Shown here piece by piece: positions 4,907 through 6,477 of a stretch of DNA of 6,477 nucleotides. This DNA is from Brevibacillus sp. (lineage in GTDB: Bacteria > Bacillota > Bacilli > Brevibacillales > Brevibacillaceae), in contig JARDZO010000300.1 in NCBI GenBank assembly GCA_029240815.1, positions 1 through 6,477 of the forward strand, in the 5' to 3' direction. The notes under the pieces are model-generated. The model was not told the DNA's origin and did no database searches. It saw nothing but the letters and a program-made list of their open reading frames with translations. Position 1 is the stretch's first letter. Each line of letters opens with the position of its first letter. Position numbers and translations under genes: made by a program.

Positions 4907-6247
4907 TTATTTATTCTTGAACGCGGCGATCGCTTTGACCGCTTCTTCCTCGGCGGCACGCAACGCGCTGTTCAGATCGGTCTGTCCGAGGGAGGCCGCT
5001 ATGAAATGCTTCTGGTAAATCGCATTGAGCTGCGAGTAGTAAGCCGGTCTAAGGGCAAGCCGGGCAAACTTGTATTGGACGAGCGCACTCCAGTTGCGGT
5101 CCTTGTATACGGAATCTTTGCCCAGCTCCTTTTTGACCGCACCGGACGTGACGATCGGCGTGATGCCTTTGCGTGCCAACTCCTTCTGGTGTTCGTCGGA
5201 CAGCAAATACTGGATGGCAATCATCGCTGCGTCCTTATCCTTGGCCATGGACGTAATCCCGAACAGCTTCGGCGTCGCCATACTGCCGACGCCCGGCTGT
5301 CCAGGCAATGGCGGAAGCGCGACTATATCCCAATTCAACGCTTTCAGCTGCTCCTCCCAAACGTTGATCAGCCCGGATTGGTAGGCGAACATCGCTACGG
5401 CCTGGTCTTTGACGAACATATCGAGTGTAGGGAAGCCTTTGATCGCCTGAATCGCATCCTGATAGCCCGGTATATTGTTCGGCTGCTCGTAGAAATAGTC
5501 ATAGAACCGTTTCCACCGCTCATCCTTGTTGATCGTCGGCGTGTCCGTCTTCGGATCGGCGAGTGGGATGGAGAGCGGGTTCATGCCCTGTATCGTGCTG
5601 GAGTTGGTACCGAAGCCGAAATATTGCACCCCGCCCTCCGTACGCGTCAGCCGCTTCGCCTTGTCCCACATCTGCTCCCACGTCATCCCGTCGGAAGGGT
5701 AGGGGACGCCGAATTTGTCAAACAATGACTTATTGTAATAAAGCACCATACCTTCCAACTGTATGGGCAAAAAATAAGCTTTGCCCTCCGAGCTTTGCTT
5801 GACGTACTCCACGGACGCTTGGTCCAGTCTGCTCAAATCGAGCTGATGCGTCTCGATCAGAGCCGACATATCGTACTGGATGCTGGCCGGATAAGCTTGC
5901 GATTCGAAGAAACCTGGACCTTGCATGAAGACGTCGAACCGGGTTTGGGTAGCGAGCAGCGCGTCCAATGACTGGCCCTTGGCGCCGCTCATAATGTATT
6001 TGATCGAGTATTTCGGAAACTTCTTGCGCAGCGCGTCGCCGTACAGGCGGTTGAAGTTTTCTTCGGAGTCACCGTTGGACGTGTAAAAGACGATCTCTGC
6101 GGGACCTTCTGCCGCTTTTTTTGCCGCTTCCCGCGCGGCGTAATCGGTTCCGGCGCTTGGTTGTGGGGCGATTTCACGGCCGCAGGCGGCCATTACCACG
6201 GCGAGCGCAAGGAATAAAGCAATTCCGTTCATTTTTTTGGCAAGCAT
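4907..6247 (-). CDS. ABC importer solute-binding lipoprotein (family 1)
   Basis: The 446-residue product is an extracellular solute-binding protein of the SBP_bac_1 type, the group that mostly serves sugar and oligosaccharide importers. The first 21 residues form a lipoprotein signal: basic MLAKKMN, a hydrophobic core, then MAAC with Cys22 as the lipidated residue. The mature protein begins with a flexible linker (about 23-50). Next come the first lobe strand EIVFYTSNGDSEENFNRLY (51-69), then GMVLYYNKSLFDKFGVPYP (166-184) and TWEQMWDKAKRLT (189-201), both characteristic of the family. The start is chosen because the signal peptide begins here and AAGGGGG lies a few bases upstream; an earlier in-frame ATG lies inside the preceding gene. 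No permease or ATPase gene is in view. The ligand cannot be read. GC content is far above that of the left part of the window. Confidence 0.9.
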   Translation of the reverse strand: MLAKKMNGIALFLALAVVMAACGREIAPQPSAGTDYAAREAAKKAAEGPAEIVFYTSNGDSEENFNRLYGDALRKKFPKYSIKYIMSGAKGQSLDALLATQTRFDVFMQGPGFFESQAYPASIQYDMSALIETHQLDLSRLDQASVEYVKQSSEGKAYFLPIQLEGMVLYYNKSLFDKFGVPYPSDGMTWEQMWDKAKRLTRTEGGVQYFGFGTNSSTIQGMNPLSIPLADPKTDTPTINKDERWKRFYDYFYEQPNNIPGYQDAIQAIKGFPTLDMFVKDQAVAMFAYQSGLINVWEEQLKALNWDIVALPPLPGQPGVGSMATPKLFGITSMAKDKDAAMIAIQYLLSDEHQKELARKGITPIVTSGAVKKELGKDSVYKDRNWSALVQYKFARLALRPAYYSQLNAIYQKHFIAASLGQTDLNSALRAAEEEAVKAIAAFKNK

Positions 6248-6284
6248 CGTAATTCCCCCTTGATTGAATATGATCCTTATTCCG

Positions 6285-6476
6285 TCATCCGCGCAAATCA
6301 GGCAAATCGCAATGCTGCAGCATGCCGGGCAACACATATTCGCCGATGCCGGTGTTGTCGTAATACTCCGAGCGCACCCATGAGGCGATGGATTCCCATT
6401 CCTGCGCGATCTCCAGCGTGACGGAATCGCCCTCGAGCAGCGCATGGGCCCATTCCGCGTATACGCCGAAGCGCCC
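6285..6476 (-). CDS. C-terminal fragment of an unidentified protein
   Basis: The frame is open from the window's right edge to TGA (6285-6287), giving 63 residues that end LPGMLQHCDLPDLRG. The translation is protein-like, with amphipathic and aromatic-rich segments (FGVYAEWAHALLEGDSVTLE, then ASWVRSEYYDNTGIGEYV), and codon use is GC-rich at third positions like the binding-protein gene. I do not recognise the family. The stop lies 37 bases before the binding-protein start on the same strand with no terminator between, so the two are probably co-transcribed. It may be an enzyme or regulator linked to the importer, which is a guess from position. The gene continues outside the window. Confidence 0.6.
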   Translation of the reverse strand, partial: GRFGVYAEWAHALLEGDSVTLEIAQEWESIASWVRSEYYDNTGIGEYVLPGMLQHCDLPDLRG

Positions 6477-6477
6477 C

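Noticed and set aside
4847..5728. Long forward ORF of 293 codons
   Set aside because: It lies antisense to the solute-binding protein gene, whose translation has a signal peptide and clear family motifs. The forward reading is arginine-rich without family features and is a GC-rich shadow.
6248..6445. Upstream in-frame start for the binding-protein gene
   Set aside because: It would place an arginine- and cysteine-rich stretch before a proper lipoprotein signal and would overlap the protein-like C-terminal fragment in another frame. The ATG at 6247 has its own ribosome site.
1..6477. CRISPR array, tRNA or rRNA
   Set aside because: No regularly spaced identical repeats and no cloverleaf or rRNA-like segment were seen on reading both strands.

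Overview
The window looks like a piece of a Firmicutes chromosome, most likely from the Paenibacillaceae (Paenibacillus, Cohnella or Brevibacillus relatives). The clues are strong AGGAGG-type ribosome sites, a CD3324-family regulator, a Bacillus-type class I methyltransferase, a group IIC intron close to the Oceanobacillus/Bacillus type, and a lipoprotein sugar-type ABC binding protein. The assignment rests on gene style, not on a marker gene.

Layout from left to right. Positions 1-128 are GC-rich and unassigned. From about 130 the DNA becomes AT-rich. A TATAAT promoter (179-184) leads into an unusual 220-base leader. This leader can encode a 22-residue peptide (213-281), contains overlapping mutually exclusive inverted repeats, and ends in a hairpin that covers the ribosome site of the next gene, a CD3324-family HTH protein (402-668) followed by a clean terminator (677-707). 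A second unit, with its own extended -10 promoter (760-768), encodes an intact SAM-dependent methyltransferase (802-1593) and ends in a strong hairpin (1645-1677).

A complete group II intron of class C (1680-3580) sits seven bases after that hairpin stem, in the sense orientation, which is the known target preference of this class. It carries an intact reverse transcriptase/maturase (2084-3496), a recognisable domain V and a domain VI with a bulged branch-point A. The first base after the intron opens into the broken end of an IS4-family transposase on the opposite strand (about 3581-4201). Only the N-terminal half remains.

Positions 4202-4906 hold no convincing gene. They contain the promoter side of the IS, a 23-codon small ORF with a good ribosome site, a perfect 17-bp inverted repeat (4563-4606) and a possible terminator. 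At about 4850 the DNA becomes GC-rich. The rest is a minus-strand pair: the last 63 codons of an unidentified gene (6285-6476) followed 37 bases later by a complete lipoprotein solute-binding protein of an ABC importer (4907-6247).

The most interesting element is the leader of the CD3324-family gene, which has the parts of a translational attenuator. The intron and IS remnant together mark the AT-rich block (about 130-4850) as an accessory or rearranged segment beside GC-richer core DNA.
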